The notes: a model not told the origin generated them from the sequence alone. Positions 1 to 8,460 are shown, numbered from the stretch's first letter. The stretch is DNA of 28,111 bases from VAZQ01 sp035693615 (GCA_035693615.1 DASSGH010000076.1:1-28111), one strand, 5' to 3'. Program-made: numbers and translations.

Positions 1-1
1 C

Positions 2-376
2 CTCATCATCTTCTTCTGGACGCCCCCGCATTTTTGGGCCTTATCGCTCGTTCGCGTCGACGACTACGCCCGGGCTCGACTTCCGATGCTTCCCGTCGTT
101 GCCGGACCAGAGGCAACACGGCGGCACATCCTGTGTTATTCCCTCCTCCTCGTGCCTATCGGCGCGACGCCATGGCTTTTTGGCTATGCACATGCGCTCT
201 CTGGGGTGATTGCGCTCGTCGCCGGGGCACTGATGGTCGTGTTCGCGTGGCGAGTGTGCAAACAAGGCGAAGGCGAGCACAAGGACCGCGCCGCGCATCA
301 TCTTTTCGCATTTTCGATCCTCTACCTATTCCTCCTGTTCGCGGTCCTGCTGATCGATGCGCGCGTAGTGGGCTAG
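2..376 (+). CDS. ctaB: Protoheme IX farnesyltransferase (heme o synthase), C-terminal part
   Basis: This is the last 124 codons of CtaB/CyoE; the 5' end lies outside the window. The enzyme is an integral membrane UbiA-type prenyltransferase that adds a farnesyl group to heme b, giving heme o for the oxidase. The first visible residues read FFWTPPHFWALSL followed by DDYARA and PMLPVVAG. This is the conserved stretch after the second prenyl-diphosphate-binding region of the family. Three hydrophobic helices follow at about 123-190, 195-245 and 300-360. An internal ATG at 86 is not the start, because the frame is open and family-like to the edge. It sits directly upstream of the other cytochrome oxidase genes. 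Confidence 0.93.
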   Translation, partial: LIIFFWTPPHFWALSLVRVDDYARARLPMLPVVAGPEATRRHILCYSLLLVPIGATPWLFGYAHALSGVIALVAGALMVVFAWRVCKQGEGEHKDRAAHHLFAFSILYLFLLFAVLLIDARVVG

Positions 377-401
377 GAATGCGGCGCTTGATGGTGATGA
401 C

Positions 402-560
402 ATGGAGGAGAAGCCACAGCGAATCGTTCTCAGTGAGGAACAGAAGCGCACGCGGCGGGCGCGGTCGATCGCGATTGCGCTCGCGCTTGGAGCGCTAGTC
501 ATACTGTTTTATATCGTCACGCTCGTGAAAGGACCTGCCGTACTGAACCGGCCGTTGTAA
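402..560 (+). CDS. coxF: Small CoxF-like membrane protein (52 aa) between ctaB and ctaG
   Basis: A 52-residue ORF starts at ATG 402 and fills the gap between ctaB and ctaG. A charged N-terminus (MEEKPQRIVLSEEQKRTRRA) is followed by one transmembrane helix at about residues 22-43 and a short tail ending KGPAVLNRPL. Alphaproteobacterial oxidase operons commonly carry a tiny ORF here, often labelled CoxF, with this charged-head, single-helix, short-periplasmic-tail layout. Its biochemical role is not known to me. A function in oxidase assembly is inferred from position only. The stop at 560 is 5 bases before the ctaG start, so the genes are probably translated together. It is easily missed because of its length. 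Confidence 0.82.
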   Translation: MEEKPQRIVLSEEQKRTRRARSIAIALALGALVILFYIVTLVKGPAVLNRPL

Positions 561-565
561 TCGCC

Positions 566-1159
566 ATGGGTATGTCAAGGAGCTCCTCGCAACGGCGGCG
601 CGATGTTCTGGTCGCGGCCGCATGCGGGGTTTTCGTCGCGGCGATGATCGGCGCCGCCTATGCGGCTGTGCCGCTCTACAACTGGTTCTGTCGAACGACC
701 GGATTCGGCGGCACACCTCAGGTCGCCACCGGCGCCCCCGCTGATATTCTGGACCGCAAGCTCAAGGTGCGTTTCGACGCCAACGTCGCCGGCGGGCTGC
801 CCTGGCGCTTCGAGCCGGAGCAGAATTCAATCGAGGTCAAAGTCGGCGAGGTGGTGACCGTCAGCTATCGCGTCGTCAACGAATCGGCGCGCGAGACGGT
901 GGGAATTGCCTCCTATAACGTCTCGCCGCCCACCGCCGGTGCGTACTTCTCGAAGATCAACTGTTTCTGCTTTACCGATCAGCGGCTCAAGGCTGGCGAA
1001 ACACGTGATATGGCGGTGGTCTTCTTCGTCGCCCCGGACCTCGTGAAGGATTCGGAGCAGGACGGTGTCGAGACCATCACGCTCTCCTACACCATGTATC
1101 CGGCGCGCCAAGCTGAGCCGGCGCGAGGAGAGAACGGTGCAGCGGCCGGACGAAGCTGA
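566..1159 (+). CDS. ctaG: Cytochrome c oxidase assembly protein CtaG/Cox11 (CuB chaperone)
   Basis: This is a 197-residue Cox11 family protein, the membrane-anchored periplasmic copper chaperone that delivers copper to the CuB site of subunit I. One N-terminal transmembrane helix lies at residues 13-34. It is followed by the conserved PLYNWFC segment (Cys42) and the copper-binding CFCF motif at residues 133-136, within KINCFCFTDQRL. The beta-sandwich domain and C-terminal SYTMYP region are intact, and length is normal. ATG 566 is used; a second in-frame ATG at 572 is also possible. It lies in the oxidase operon between the small CoxF-like gene and ctaE. Confidence 0.96.
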   Translation: MGMSRSSSQRRRDVLVAAACGVFVAAMIGAAYAAVPLYNWFCRTTGFGGTPQVATGAPADILDRKLKVRFDANVAGGLPWRFEPEQNSIEVKVGEVVTVSYRVVNESARETVGIASYNVSPPTAGAYFSKINCFCFTDQRLKAGETRDMAVVFFVAPDLVKDSEQDGVETITLSYTMYPARQAEPARGENGAAAGRS

Positions 1160-1217
1160 AACAGCGCACAGGAAACGAGCGCCTTAGCTGCCTCGCGGCG
1201 GAATGGAGAAACTCAAG

Positions 1218-2081
1218 ATGGCCGAAGCTCACGCCAAGCCGCACCATGACTACCATCTCGTCGCCCCGAGCCCTTGGCCGGCGGTCGGCGCGGTGTCGGC
1301 ATTTGTGAGTGCATTCGGGGGAATTGCCTGGATGCACCACATGTTCGCGGCGGCGCCATATATCTTCGGCGTCGGCGTAATCGGCATCGCCTATACGATG
1401 ATCGGGTGGTGGACCGACGTGGCCCGCGAAGCCACCTATGAGGGTTACCACACCCGCGTCGTCCAGATCTCCCACCGCTACGGCATGATTCTGTTCATCG
1501 CCTCCGAGGTGATGTTTTTCGTGGCGTGGTTCTGGGCCTATTTCAACAGTGCGCTGTTCCCGGCCGACGTGCAGCAGATCACGCGCGAGCAGCTGTTCGG
1601 CGGGGTATGGCCGCCAAAGGGAATCGAGACGTTCGATCCCTGGCACCTGCCTCTGCTCAATACGCTCATCCTACTCACCTCCGGCACGACGGTGACTTGG
1701 GCCCATCACGCGCTTCTGGAGAACGACCGGCAAGGGCTCAAGTGGGGTCTAATTCTCACCATCGCGCTTGGATTGGCATTCACCTGCGTTCAGGCCTATG
1801 AGTATAGCCACGCAGGGTTCAATTACAGCGGCAACATCTACGGCGCCACATTCTTTATGGCGACCGGCTTCCATGGCGCGCATGTGATCATCGGCTCGAC
1901 CTTCCTGATCGTCTGCCTGCTCCGTGCTTATCTCGGACACTTTACGCCCACGCAGCATCTCGGTTTTGAATTCGCCGCCTGGTATTGGCATTTCGTCGAC
2001 GTCGTGTGGATCTTCTTGTTTTCCTGCATTTATGTGTGGGGTTCGGCCGGAGCGAGCGCGGCACATGCCGCCGGCCATTAA
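1218..2081 (+). CDS. ctaE: Cytochrome c oxidase subunit III
   Basis: This is a 287-residue subunit III of the aa3-type heme-copper oxidase, a seven-helix membrane protein. Family marks are the HDYHLVAPSPWP N-terminus, the SEVMFFVAWFWAYF helix, the TWAHHAL segment, TGFHGAHVIIG, and AAWYWHFVDVVWIFLF near the end. ATG 1218 is chosen over the in-frame ATG 1203. GGAGA at 1205-1209 makes a good ribosome binding site for 1218, and homologues begin near MAEAHA. A hairpin with a T-run starts directly after the stop and probably ends the ctaB-coxF-ctaG-ctaE transcript. Confidence 0.95.
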   Translation: MAEAHAKPHHDYHLVAPSPWPAVGAVSAFVSAFGGIAWMHHMFAAAPYIFGVGVIGIAYTMIGWWTDVAREATYEGYHTRVVQISHRYGMILFIASEVMFFVAWFWAYFNSALFPADVQQITREQLFGGVWPPKGIETFDPWHLPLLNTLILLTSGTTVTWAHHALLENDRQGLKWGLILTIALGLAFTCVQAYEYSHAGFNYSGNIYGATFFMATGFHGAHVIIGSTFLIVCLLRAYLGHFTPTQHLGFEFAAWYWHFVDVVWIFLFSCIYVWGSAGASAAHAAGH

Positions 2082-2110
2082 CCGCGCGTCATCGCAACGT
2101 GCGGCTTTTT
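2082..2110 (+). terminator. Intrinsic terminator after ctaE
   Basis: A stem CCGCGCG (2082-2088) pairs with CGTGCGG (2098-2104), with one G-U pair and a nine-base loop, followed by C and five Ts (2105-2110). It begins on the base after the ctaE stop codon. This is a classic rho-independent arrangement, so the oxidase transcript probably ends here and the next gene needs its own promoter. Confidence 0.72.
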
Positions 2111-2285
2111 CTGTCGAGGTAATTGATTCGGGGCCCGGGCGTTGAGGCGCACCCGCCTCTAAAATCGGTCAGCGCACGCCACCCAATCTGCGGGCGAAAT
2201 CGGCGCTGATGCCACGTCTCGATTTGGCCGAGACGCCGTGATTCCGGCTTGGAGGTGACGGCCGCTGCGAAACGAGAGGTCGGTT

Positions 2286-3662
2286 ATGGCGGAGTATGAC
2301 GCGATCATCATCGGCACGGGGCAGGCTGGGCCGGCTTTGGCGCGGCGACTGGTGGCTGAGGACTGGAAGGTTGCTGTCATCGAGCGGAAGTTTTTCGGCG
2401 GTACTTGCGTCAACACTGGCTGCACCCCGACCAAGGCTTTGGTCGCGAGCGCCTATGCGGCGTACCTCGCACGTCGCGCCGCCGATTACGGCGTGACCAT
2501 CGGTGGTCCGGTCGGCGTAGATATGAAGGCGGTGAAGGCGCGCAAGGACGCCATTTCGCTCCCGTCGCGCCGGGGGGTCGAGCGATCGTTGAAGCAGCTG
2601 AAAGGATGTACGGTGCTCGAAGGTCACGGCCGCTTCGTCGGACCCAAGCGCGTGCAAGTCGGTGATGAGGCTCTCAGCGCTGACAAGGTTTTTATCAACG
2701 TGGGCGGCAGGGCAGTGATACCGCCCATCCCCGGACTCGATCAAATCCCGTACCTCACCAACAGCTCCATGATGGATGTGGATTTTCTGCCGCCGCACCT
2801 CATCGTGCTCGGCGGGAGCTATGTGGGGCTCGAATTTGCGCAAATTTATCGCCGCTTTGGAAGCGAGGTCACGGTCGTCGAGCTTGCGGCGCATTTGATC
2901 GTCCGCGAGGACGAGGATGTCTCGCGCGCCATTGCCGAAATCCTCAAGGATGAAAAGATCGACGTCCGCGTCAACAGCAAGGTGGTGGCGGTGGGCAAAC
3001 ACGGCAACGACATCGCCGTCACCCTAGAGAGTGGAGGGGCAAAGTCGCAGATCATCGGTTCTCACCTCTTGCTCGCGATCGGACGACGGCCGAACACGGA
3101 CGATCTTGGTCTCGACAAGGCAGGCGTGGCCACCAATTCCCGCGGCTATATCGAAGTCGACGATCAGCTGCGCACCAATGTCCCCGGCATTTGGGCGTTA
3201 GGCGATTGCAATGGAAAAGGCGCCTTTACTCACACGACCTGGAACGATTACGAGATCGTCGCGGCGAACCTTCTCGACAACGAGGCGCGGCGCGTCAGTG
3301 ATCGCATTACCGCTTACGCGCTGTACACGGATCCGCCGCTCGGCCGCGCCGGCATGACCGAGGCGCAAGTGCGCAAAACCGGCCGGCCGGCGCTGATCGC
3401 GACCATGGCCATGGAAGACGTGAGCCGAGCATTTGAGAAAGGCGAGACGAAAGGTTTCATGAAGATTTTGGTCGACAAGGAGACGAAGCTGATACTCGGG
3501 GCGTCGCTTCTGGGGCTTTCCGGCGACGAGGCGATTCACTGCATCCTGGACGTGATGTATGCCAAGGCGCCATACACGGTTCTGCAGAGAGCCGTGCACA
3601 TTCATCCGACGGTCTCCGAGTTCATTCCAACGATGTTGGGTGACCTCAGGCCGTTATCATGA
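2286..3662 (+). CDS. Mercuric-reductase-like FAD/NAD(P) disulfide oxidoreductase
   Basis: This is a 458-residue class I pyridine nucleotide-disulfide oxidoreductase. An N-terminal FAD-binding GTGQAG at 10-15 leads into the redox-active pair GGTCVNTGCTPTKA (Cys41, Cys46). The NAD(P)-binding LGGSYVGLEFA is at 175-185 and the second FAD motif IWALGDCN is at 302-309. The dimerisation domain ends with HIHPTVSE, giving the His440-Glu445 dyad. The sequence is closest in style to the MerA core. It lacks the N-terminal heavy-metal domain and the C-terminal Cys pair of true mercuric reductases, so the substrate is unknown; lipoamide dehydrogenase is less likely. GAGAGG at 2274-2279 supports the start. 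A terminator precedes it, so it is probably transcribed separately from the oxidase genes. Confidence 0.88.
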   Translation: MAEYDAIIIGTGQAGPALARRLVAEDWKVAVIERKFFGGTCVNTGCTPTKALVASAYAAYLARRAADYGVTIGGPVGVDMKAVKARKDAISLPSRRGVERSLKQLKGCTVLEGHGRFVGPKRVQVGDEALSADKVFINVGGRAVIPPIPGLDQIPYLTNSSMMDVDFLPPHLIVLGGSYVGLEFAQIYRRFGSEVTVVELAAHLIVREDEDVSRAIAEILKDEKIDVRVNSKVVAVGKHGNDIAVTLESGGAKSQIIGSHLLLAIGRRPNTDDLGLDKAGVATNSRGYIEVDDQLRTNVPGIWALGDCNGKGAFTHTTWNDYEIVAANLLDNEARRVSDRITAYALYTDPPLGRAGMTEAQVRKTGRPALIATMAMEDVSRAFEKGETKGFMKILVDKETKLILGASLLGLSGDEAIHCILDVMYAKAPYTVLQRAVHIHPTVSEFIPTMLGDLRPLS

Positions 3663-3743
3663 GCGCAGCCACGATGCCAATACTTGCAGTTCGGGGCTTG
3701 GCGCGCCATTTACCCGCCAGTTCCTCTCAGTCCGGCGTTCCCA

Positions 3744-4130
3744 GTGACGTATCATCCTGAAGCACCGGCCTCCCCTTTCGTCTCCGGGCTCATGGGCCGT
3801 TGTCCGTCCTGCGGCAAGGGGCATCTCTTCCGGGGTTTTCTTGCGTTGCGCCCGCGCTGCGAGAAGTGCGGCCTCGATTTCTCGTTTGCCGACGCCGCTG
3901 ATGGGCCCGCCTTTTTCGTCATGTTTCTGGCCGGGTTCATCGTGGCCGGCTCGGCTCTGGCGGTAGAGGTCCTTTATGCGCCCCCCTATTGGGTGCACGC
4001 GCTGTTATGGGGACCGCTGATCCTCATCACGACGTTGTTGCCATTGCGCCCGGTCAAAGGACTTCTGATCGCGCTGCAATATCACCACAAGGCCGCCGAA
4101 AGCCGGTTTACCGGCGGCGGAGCGCCGTGA
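3744..4130 (+). CDS. DUF983 zinc-ribbon membrane protein of the oxidase cluster
   Basis: This is a 128-residue DUF983 protein. Two CxxC knuckles (Cys20/Cys23 and Cys39/Cys42) near the N-terminus form a zinc-ribbon-like module. Two transmembrane helices follow, at about residues 52-73 and 78-102, linked through ALLWGPL and LPLRPVKG. GTG 3744 is chosen because it gives the usual family length; a longer frame from TTG 3684 would add 20 unconserved residues. The family is regularly found between coxC and surf1 in Alphaproteobacteria and is presumed to help oxidase biogenesis, but its activity is unknown. The stop overlaps the surf1 start (GTGA), implying translational coupling. Confidence 0.85.
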   Translation: MTYHPEAPASPFVSGLMGRCPSCGKGHLFRGFLALRPRCEKCGLDFSFADAADGPAFFVMFLAGFIVAGSALAVEVLYAPPYWVHALLWGPLILITTLLPLRPVKGLLIALQYHHKAAESRFTGGGAP

Positions 4131-4882
4131 GCGCTGCATCCGCATGGCGACGGCGATCGGGGTTTGTCGTGCCGGCGGTGTTCGCGCTGGGGGCCATCGT
4201 AATCTTCCTCGCGCTCGGTAGCTGGCAGCTTCAGCGCAAGGCATGGAAGGAAGCGCTGATCGAAAGCCTTGAACAGCGTCTTTCCGCACCGCCTGTCGAT
4301 CTGCCGCCGCGTGAGCGCTGGGCCACGCTTGATCGGGCCCATGACGAATTCCGCCGCGTGAAGTTCTCGGCCGCCTTGCTGCCTGGCGCCGAAGCGCTCG
4401 TTTATACCAGCGGCTCGGCCTTGCGCAGCGACGTTTCCGGACCAGGGTATTGGGTATTCGCGCCGGCCCGGCTTCCCGCCGGCGTCGTCGTCGTCGTAAA
4501 TCGCGGCTTCGTACCGCAGGGATGGCAGGCTCCGGCAAGCCGCGATTTTGGCGGTACGCCGGCTGAGACCGAATTGGTTGGCGTCATGCGCTGGCCGGAA
4601 TCGCGCGGCGTCTTCTCCGCCAAAGATGACCCTGGCCACAATCTTTGGTTCGTGCGCGACCCGGTCGCAATTGCAGCCGCTAAGGGCTGGGGCGATGTCG
4701 CGCCGTTCTACATCGAATTGGAAAGCCCGCAGCCAGCTAGCGGGCTCCCACGCGCTGGCCGTCTCAGGGCGAACTTGCGTAACGAGCATCTCCAATATGC
4801 GATCACTTGGTATGGCCTGGCATTGGTTGTGGTCACCATGTTCGGTTTTTGGGTCAGCGGCCGCGCGGGCCGCGCGGCGTAG
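4127..4882 (+). CDS. surf1: SURF1 family cytochrome oxidase assembly protein
   Basis: This is a 251-residue SURF1/Shy1 protein, a two-helix membrane protein that helps insert heme a into subunit I. The first helix (about 13-32) runs into the signature LGSWQLQRKAWK, starting at residue 30. The large periplasmic domain is followed by HLQYAITWYGLA from His221 and the second helix. GTG 4127 overlaps the stop of the DUF983 gene by four bases (GTGA). That start gives normal family length, whereas the frame is open farther upstream only as a shadow of DUF983. It completes the oxidase assembly block. Confidence 0.94.
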   Translation: MSAASAWRRRSGFVVPAVFALGAIVIFLALGSWQLQRKAWKEALIESLEQRLSAPPVDLPPRERWATLDRAHDEFRRVKFSAALLPGAEALVYTSGSALRSDVSGPGYWVFAPARLPAGVVVVVNRGFVPQGWQAPASRDFGGTPAETELVGVMRWPESRGVFSAKDDPGHNLWFVRDPVAIAAAKGWGDVAPFYIELESPQPASGLPRAGRLRANLRNEHLQYAITWYGLALVVVTMFGFWVSGRAGRAA

Positions 4883-4946
4883 CGGCATGGGGGCGCTTTC
4901 CTTGTGGAGGCGCCGTCTTCCCACTATGTTGCTGCCCGTAGCTTCG

Positions 4947-4968
4947 CGGAACCCCCGACGTCGTTCCG
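4947..4968. repeat. Inverted repeat between surf1 and thrC
   Basis: CGGAAC (4947-4952) and GTTCCG (4963-4968) form a perfect six-base inverted repeat around ten bases, 64 bases after surf1. There is no T-run on either side. It could be a weak hairpin or an operator for thrC; nothing decides between them. Confidence 0.35.
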
Positions 4969-5067
4969 AGAAGAATTAACGAATTCAAGCTGTTAGCTCG
5001 TATGCCCGCTCGGCCGGGAAAGCCGAGCGCGACGGCGACTTTAGTCTCCGAACGGAGCCTGCGGCAC

Positions 5068-6483
5068 GTGCATTACGTTTCCACCCGAGGCGAGGCCCCG
5101 ACCCTCGGTTTTGCCGAGGCCATGCTGGCCGGGCTTGCCCGCGACGGCGGCCTTTACGTGCCTACCGCATGGCCGCGGTTCGATGCTGAGACCATCGCCG
5201 GTTTTGCCGGCCGGCCTTATGCGGAAGTCGCGGTGGAGGTCATTCGGCCTTTTATCGGCGATGCCATACCCGAGAGTGATCTCGCCCGCATGACGCGCGA
5301 GGCATATGGCAGATTTCGCCATCCGGCGGTCGCTCCGCTCGTGCAGTTCGGCATGAGCGATTTCATACTTGAGCTGTTTCACGGCCCCACGCTCGCGTTC
5401 AAGGACCTGGCGATGCAGCTACTTAGCCGGCTCATGGACGAGGTGCTCACGGCGCGAGGCGAGCGCACCACCATCGTAGTCGCTACGTCCGGCGACACCG
5501 GTGGAGCCGCGGTCGAAGCGTTTCGCGGCCGCGCACGAGTGGATCTTTTCGTGCTCTTCCCGCACGGACGCATCTCCGACGTGCAGCGGCGAATGATGAC
5601 GACGGTGGCCGACGACAATGTCCACACGCTGGCAATCGACGGGACATTCGACGATTGCCAAGCGTTGGTGAAGGGCATGTTCAACCACCAAACCTTTCGC
5701 GACCAGGTGCGACTCTCGGGTGTCAATTCGATCAACTGGGCGCGCATCGTCGCACAGGTGGTGTACTATTTCACCGCCGCGGTTGCGCTCGGGTCTCCGG
5801 GCCGCAAGATTGCCTTCACCGTTCCGACCGGCAATTTCGGCGACGTCTACGCGGGCTATGTCGCGCTCTGCATGGGGCTGCCTATCGATCGGCTGACGGT
5901 CGCCACCAACGTCAACGACATCCTCGCGCGCACGATCGCCACCGGTGCATACGAGCTCCGCGACGTCGTAGCCACCTCGTCACCATCGATGGACATCCAG
6001 GTCGCGTCGAATTTCGAGCGCCTCGTGTTCGACATCTATCGCCGCGACGGCCGCGTGGTGCGCGCGCTGATGGCCTCCCTCGCTCAATCGCGGCGGTTTG
6101 CGCTGTCGGCGTCCGCGCTCTCGGCGTTGCGCGCCGTGTTTTCCGCCGACCGCGCCGACGAAGACGAGACCGCGGCAACTATTCGTACCGTGCTACGGGA
6201 GACCGAGCAGCTTATCGATCCCCACACGGCGGTGGGCATTGCGGTCGCCGAGAAGGAAATCCGGGATCAATCGATTCCGATGATCGTGCTCGGTACGGCC
6301 CACCCGGCCAAATTTCCCGATGCCGTAGAGGCGGCTAGCGGCGTGCGCCCGCAGCTGCCCGAATGGCTCGCCGACCTCGATCGCCGGCCGGAGCGCGTCA
6401 TCCGGCTCCCTGTCGACCAGAAGGCCATCGAGCACCATATTGTCACGGCCAGTCGTGCCGCACAGGAAGGAGCCGCTGCATGA
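5068..6483 (+). CDS. thrC: Threonine synthase
   Basis: This is a 471-residue PLP enzyme of the fold-type II family that converts O-phosphohomoserine to threonine in the cytoplasm. The N-terminus HYVSTRGEAPTLGFAEA is the usual ThrC opening. The PLP lysine is Lys112 in GPTLAFKDLA, and SGDTGGAAVEAF and the phosphate-binding PTGNFGDVYAG are present. GTG 5068 is preferred because it places the start just before the conserved YVSTRG and has GGAG at 5054-5057. The in-frame ATG 5002 would add 22 unconserved residues. The stop overlaps the start of the peptidase gene (ATGA), so the two are coupled. Confidence 0.94.
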   Translation: MHYVSTRGEAPTLGFAEAMLAGLARDGGLYVPTAWPRFDAETIAGFAGRPYAEVAVEVIRPFIGDAIPESDLARMTREAYGRFRHPAVAPLVQFGMSDFILELFHGPTLAFKDLAMQLLSRLMDEVLTARGERTTIVVATSGDTGGAAVEAFRGRARVDLFVLFPHGRISDVQRRMMTTVADDNVHTLAIDGTFDDCQALVKGMFNHQTFRDQVRLSGVNSINWARIVAQVVYYFTAAVALGSPGRKIAFTVPTGNFGDVYAGYVALCMGLPIDRLTVATNVNDILARTIATGAYELRDVVATSSPSMDIQVASNFERLVFDIYRRDGRVVRALMASLAQSRRFALSASALSALRAVFSADRADEDETAATIRTVLRETEQLIDPHTAVGIAVAEKEIRDQSIPMIVLGTAHPAKFPDAVEAASGVRPQLPEWLADLDRRPERVIRLPVDQKAIEHHIVTASRAAQEGAAA

Positions 6484-7751
6484 GCGTCGAAGTCACGCGT
6501 CTTCCAACCGGGCTTGTGGTGGTGACCGACGCGATGCCGCATTTGGAGACCGCTGCGCTTGGCGTCTGGGTCGGCTCCGGGAGCCGCGACGAGCAGCCGG
6601 ACGAGCATGGCATCTCGCATCTGCTCGAGCACATGGCGTTCAAGGGAACCTCCCGGCGCACAGCCCGGCAAATTGCCGAGGAGATAGAGGCGGTGGGCGG
6701 GGACCTTAACGCGGCGACCTCGGTCGAGACGACCGCCTACTATGCACGCGTTCTGCGCGGCGACGTGCCGCTCGCACTGGATGTGCTGTCCGATATCCTT
6801 GCCGACCCCACTTTCGATCCCGAGGAGCTACGGCGCGAGCAGAACGTCATCGTGCAGGAGATCGGGGCGTCTGAGGACGCGCCGGACGACCTCATCTGGG
6901 ACAGGTTGCAAGAGACCGCCTTCCCAAGTCAGTCGATTGGCCGCTCCATCCTCGGCACGCCGGCCACCGTGCGGTCGTTCGATCGCTCGCGTCTTGGGGC
7001 CTATCTGCGACGTAACTATCGCAGTCCCGACATGATCGTCGTAGCGACAGGCGCGGTTGAGCATCGAGCCGTGGTGGTGGAAGTGGAAAGCCGATTCGCG
7101 AGTTTCGCCGGGGCGGGACCCGTTACGCCTGAACCAGCGCGCTTCATTGGCGGCTCCCGCATCGAGACGCGCGATCTCGAGCAAGTTCACATCGCGCTCG
7201 CCATGCACGGCTTGCCGCATCGTGACCCAAACCTTCCTAGTCTACAGGTGTTCACCAACGTGCTCGGTGGAGGCATGTCCTCGCGCTTGTTCCAGGAGGT
7301 GCGCGAGCAGCGCGGCCTCTGCTACGCGATCTATGCCTTCCATGCACCTTATTCGGATGTCGGAATGTTTGGCCTGTACGCCGGAACGGATGCGGCCGAC
7401 GTCCCCGAGTTGATGCACGTCGTGGTAGGCGAGATAAATGCCGCCGCTGAAACTATCAACGAGGCGGAAGTCGCGCGCGCGAAGGCGCAAATGAAAGCCG
7501 GATTGCTGATGGCCCTCGAGAGCTCAACGGCCCGCGCCGAACAGCTCGCGCGCCAGCTTTTGAATTGGGGGCGCCCCATTCCGCTCCAGGAACTGGTCGA
7601 AAAAATTGAAGCCGTCACGGTCGAGAGCGCCCGTGCCGCTGGGCGCGCCCTGATTGCGCGTGGTCGGCCCGCCATCGCCGCGCTCGGTCCCGGTCCTGGA
7701 CTTGAAAGTGCCGCCACGATCGCCGACAGTCTCGCCCGCCGGGCAGCGTGA
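6480..7751 (+). CDS. M16 family zinc peptidase (processing-peptidase type)
   Basis: This is a 423-residue pitrilysin-family peptidase. The inverted zinc motif HLLEH is at residues 47-51 (His47, Glu50, His51), in GISHLLEHMAFKGT. The distal acidic ligand region PEELRREQNVIVQEI lies about 80 residues on. The second half carries the LGGGMSSRLFQEVREQRGLCYAI substrate-side segment typical of mitochondrial processing peptidase beta and its bacterial relatives. All zinc ligands are present, so it should be active. No signal peptide is seen, consistent with a cytoplasmic enzyme. The ATG overlaps the thrC stop by four bases. The thrC-M16 pairing is, to my knowledge, common in rhizobia and related groups. 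Confidence 0.93.
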   Translation: MSVEVTRLPTGLVVVTDAMPHLETAALGVWVGSGSRDEQPDEHGISHLLEHMAFKGTSRRTARQIAEEIEAVGGDLNAATSVETTAYYARVLRGDVPLALDVLSDILADPTFDPEELRREQNVIVQEIGASEDAPDDLIWDRLQETAFPSQSIGRSILGTPATVRSFDRSRLGAYLRRNYRSPDMIVVATGAVEHRAVVVEVESRFASFAGAGPVTPEPARFIGGSRIETRDLEQVHIALAMHGLPHRDPNLPSLQVFTNVLGGGMSSRLFQEVREQRGLCYAIYAFHAPYSDVGMFGLYAGTDAADVPELMHVVVGEINAAAETINEAEVARAKAQMKAGLLMALESSTARAEQLARQLLNWGRPIPLQELVEKIEAVTVESARAAGRALIARGRPAIAALGPGPGLESAATIADSLARRAA

Positions 7752-7833
7752 AGTCTGACGATGGACGAGGAAGTCCAAGAGCGGCGTTCCGCTGCCGCTC
7801 GTGCGTCTGCTTACGGTCTGGTTGCTGATTATC

Positions 7834-8412
7834 ATGGCATTCTTCCGCACCGTCAGCTTGGCCGATCAGATGCCCGCCGTCGCTGGCGATGGCGTCGCGC
7901 TACGAAGTCCGCAGATGTCCGACTGGGGCGAATGGGCGGCGTTGCGCGAAGCAAGTCGTGATTTCCTCACGCCGTGGGAGCCGACGTGGCCCGCCGACGA
8001 TCTCACCCGCGCGTCCTTTCGCCGGCGCATCAGGCGCTATTCCGAGGACCAGCGCAACGACCTCGCCTACGCGTATTTCATTTTTCGCAAGGATGACGAC
8101 GCAGTGCTGGGCGGATTGACGCTCGCCAATATTCGCCGGGGCTGTGCCCAGGCCGCGAGCCTCGGATATTGGATCGGAGCAGCCTACGCGCGCCAAGGTC
8201 ATATGACGGCGGCGGTAAATGCGATCGTTCCCTTCGCCTTCGGAACTCTGAAGCTTCACCGCATCGAGGCCGCCTGCATCCCCGCGAATGTTGCGTCGGT
8301 TCGGCTCCTGGAGAAAACCGGTTTCAGGCGCGAGGGGTTTGCCCGCCAATACCTATGCATCAATGGCATCTGGCAGGACCATCTGCTGTTCGCCCGTCTT
8401 AAAGACGATTAG
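7834..8412 (+). CDS. RimJ/RimL-type GNAT N-acetyltransferase
   Basis: This is a 192-residue GNAT protein of the Acetyltransf_3 class related to ribosomal-protein alanine acetyltransferases. Visible marks are the substrate-side FLTPWEPTW, the beta-4/beta-5 core LGYWIG, the acetyl-CoA-binding ARQGHMTAA, and the C-terminal HRIEAACIPANVASVRLLEKTGFRREG. ATG 7834 is chosen because MAFFR...GDGVALRSPQMSDW matches the usual length; a GTG at 7801 would prefix eleven hydrophobic residues. No strong ribosome binding site is seen for either. It follows the peptidase gene by 82 bases on the same strand. The true substrate (ribosomal protein or other) cannot be told from sequence. Confidence 0.88.
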   Translation: MAFFRTVSLADQMPAVAGDGVALRSPQMSDWGEWAALREASRDFLTPWEPTWPADDLTRASFRRRIRRYSEDQRNDLAYAYFIFRKDDDAVLGGLTLANIRRGCAQAASLGYWIGAAYARQGHMTAAVNAIVPFAFGTLKLHRIEAACIPANVASVRLLEKTGFRREGFARQYLCINGIWQDHLLFARLKDD

Positions 8413-8460
8413 CCGCGTCCCGCCGGCCTTGGGGCCGCCATGAATTGGTGGATATAAGTT

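Noticed and set aside
3659..3760. Short ORF overlapping the flavoprotein stop (ATGA)
   Set aside because: It has about 33 codons, no ribosome site and no protein-like features, and overlaps the preferred DUF983 start.
4963..4967. GGAAC...CGTT pair before thrC as an extracytoplasmic-sigma (EcfG) promoter
   Set aside because: The two boxes are only about nine bases apart, far too close for the expected spacing. An inverted repeat explains them better.
7761..7961. 66-residue ORF between the peptidase and the acetyltransferase
   Set aside because: It is Arg-rich and overlaps the acetyltransferase gene in another frame.
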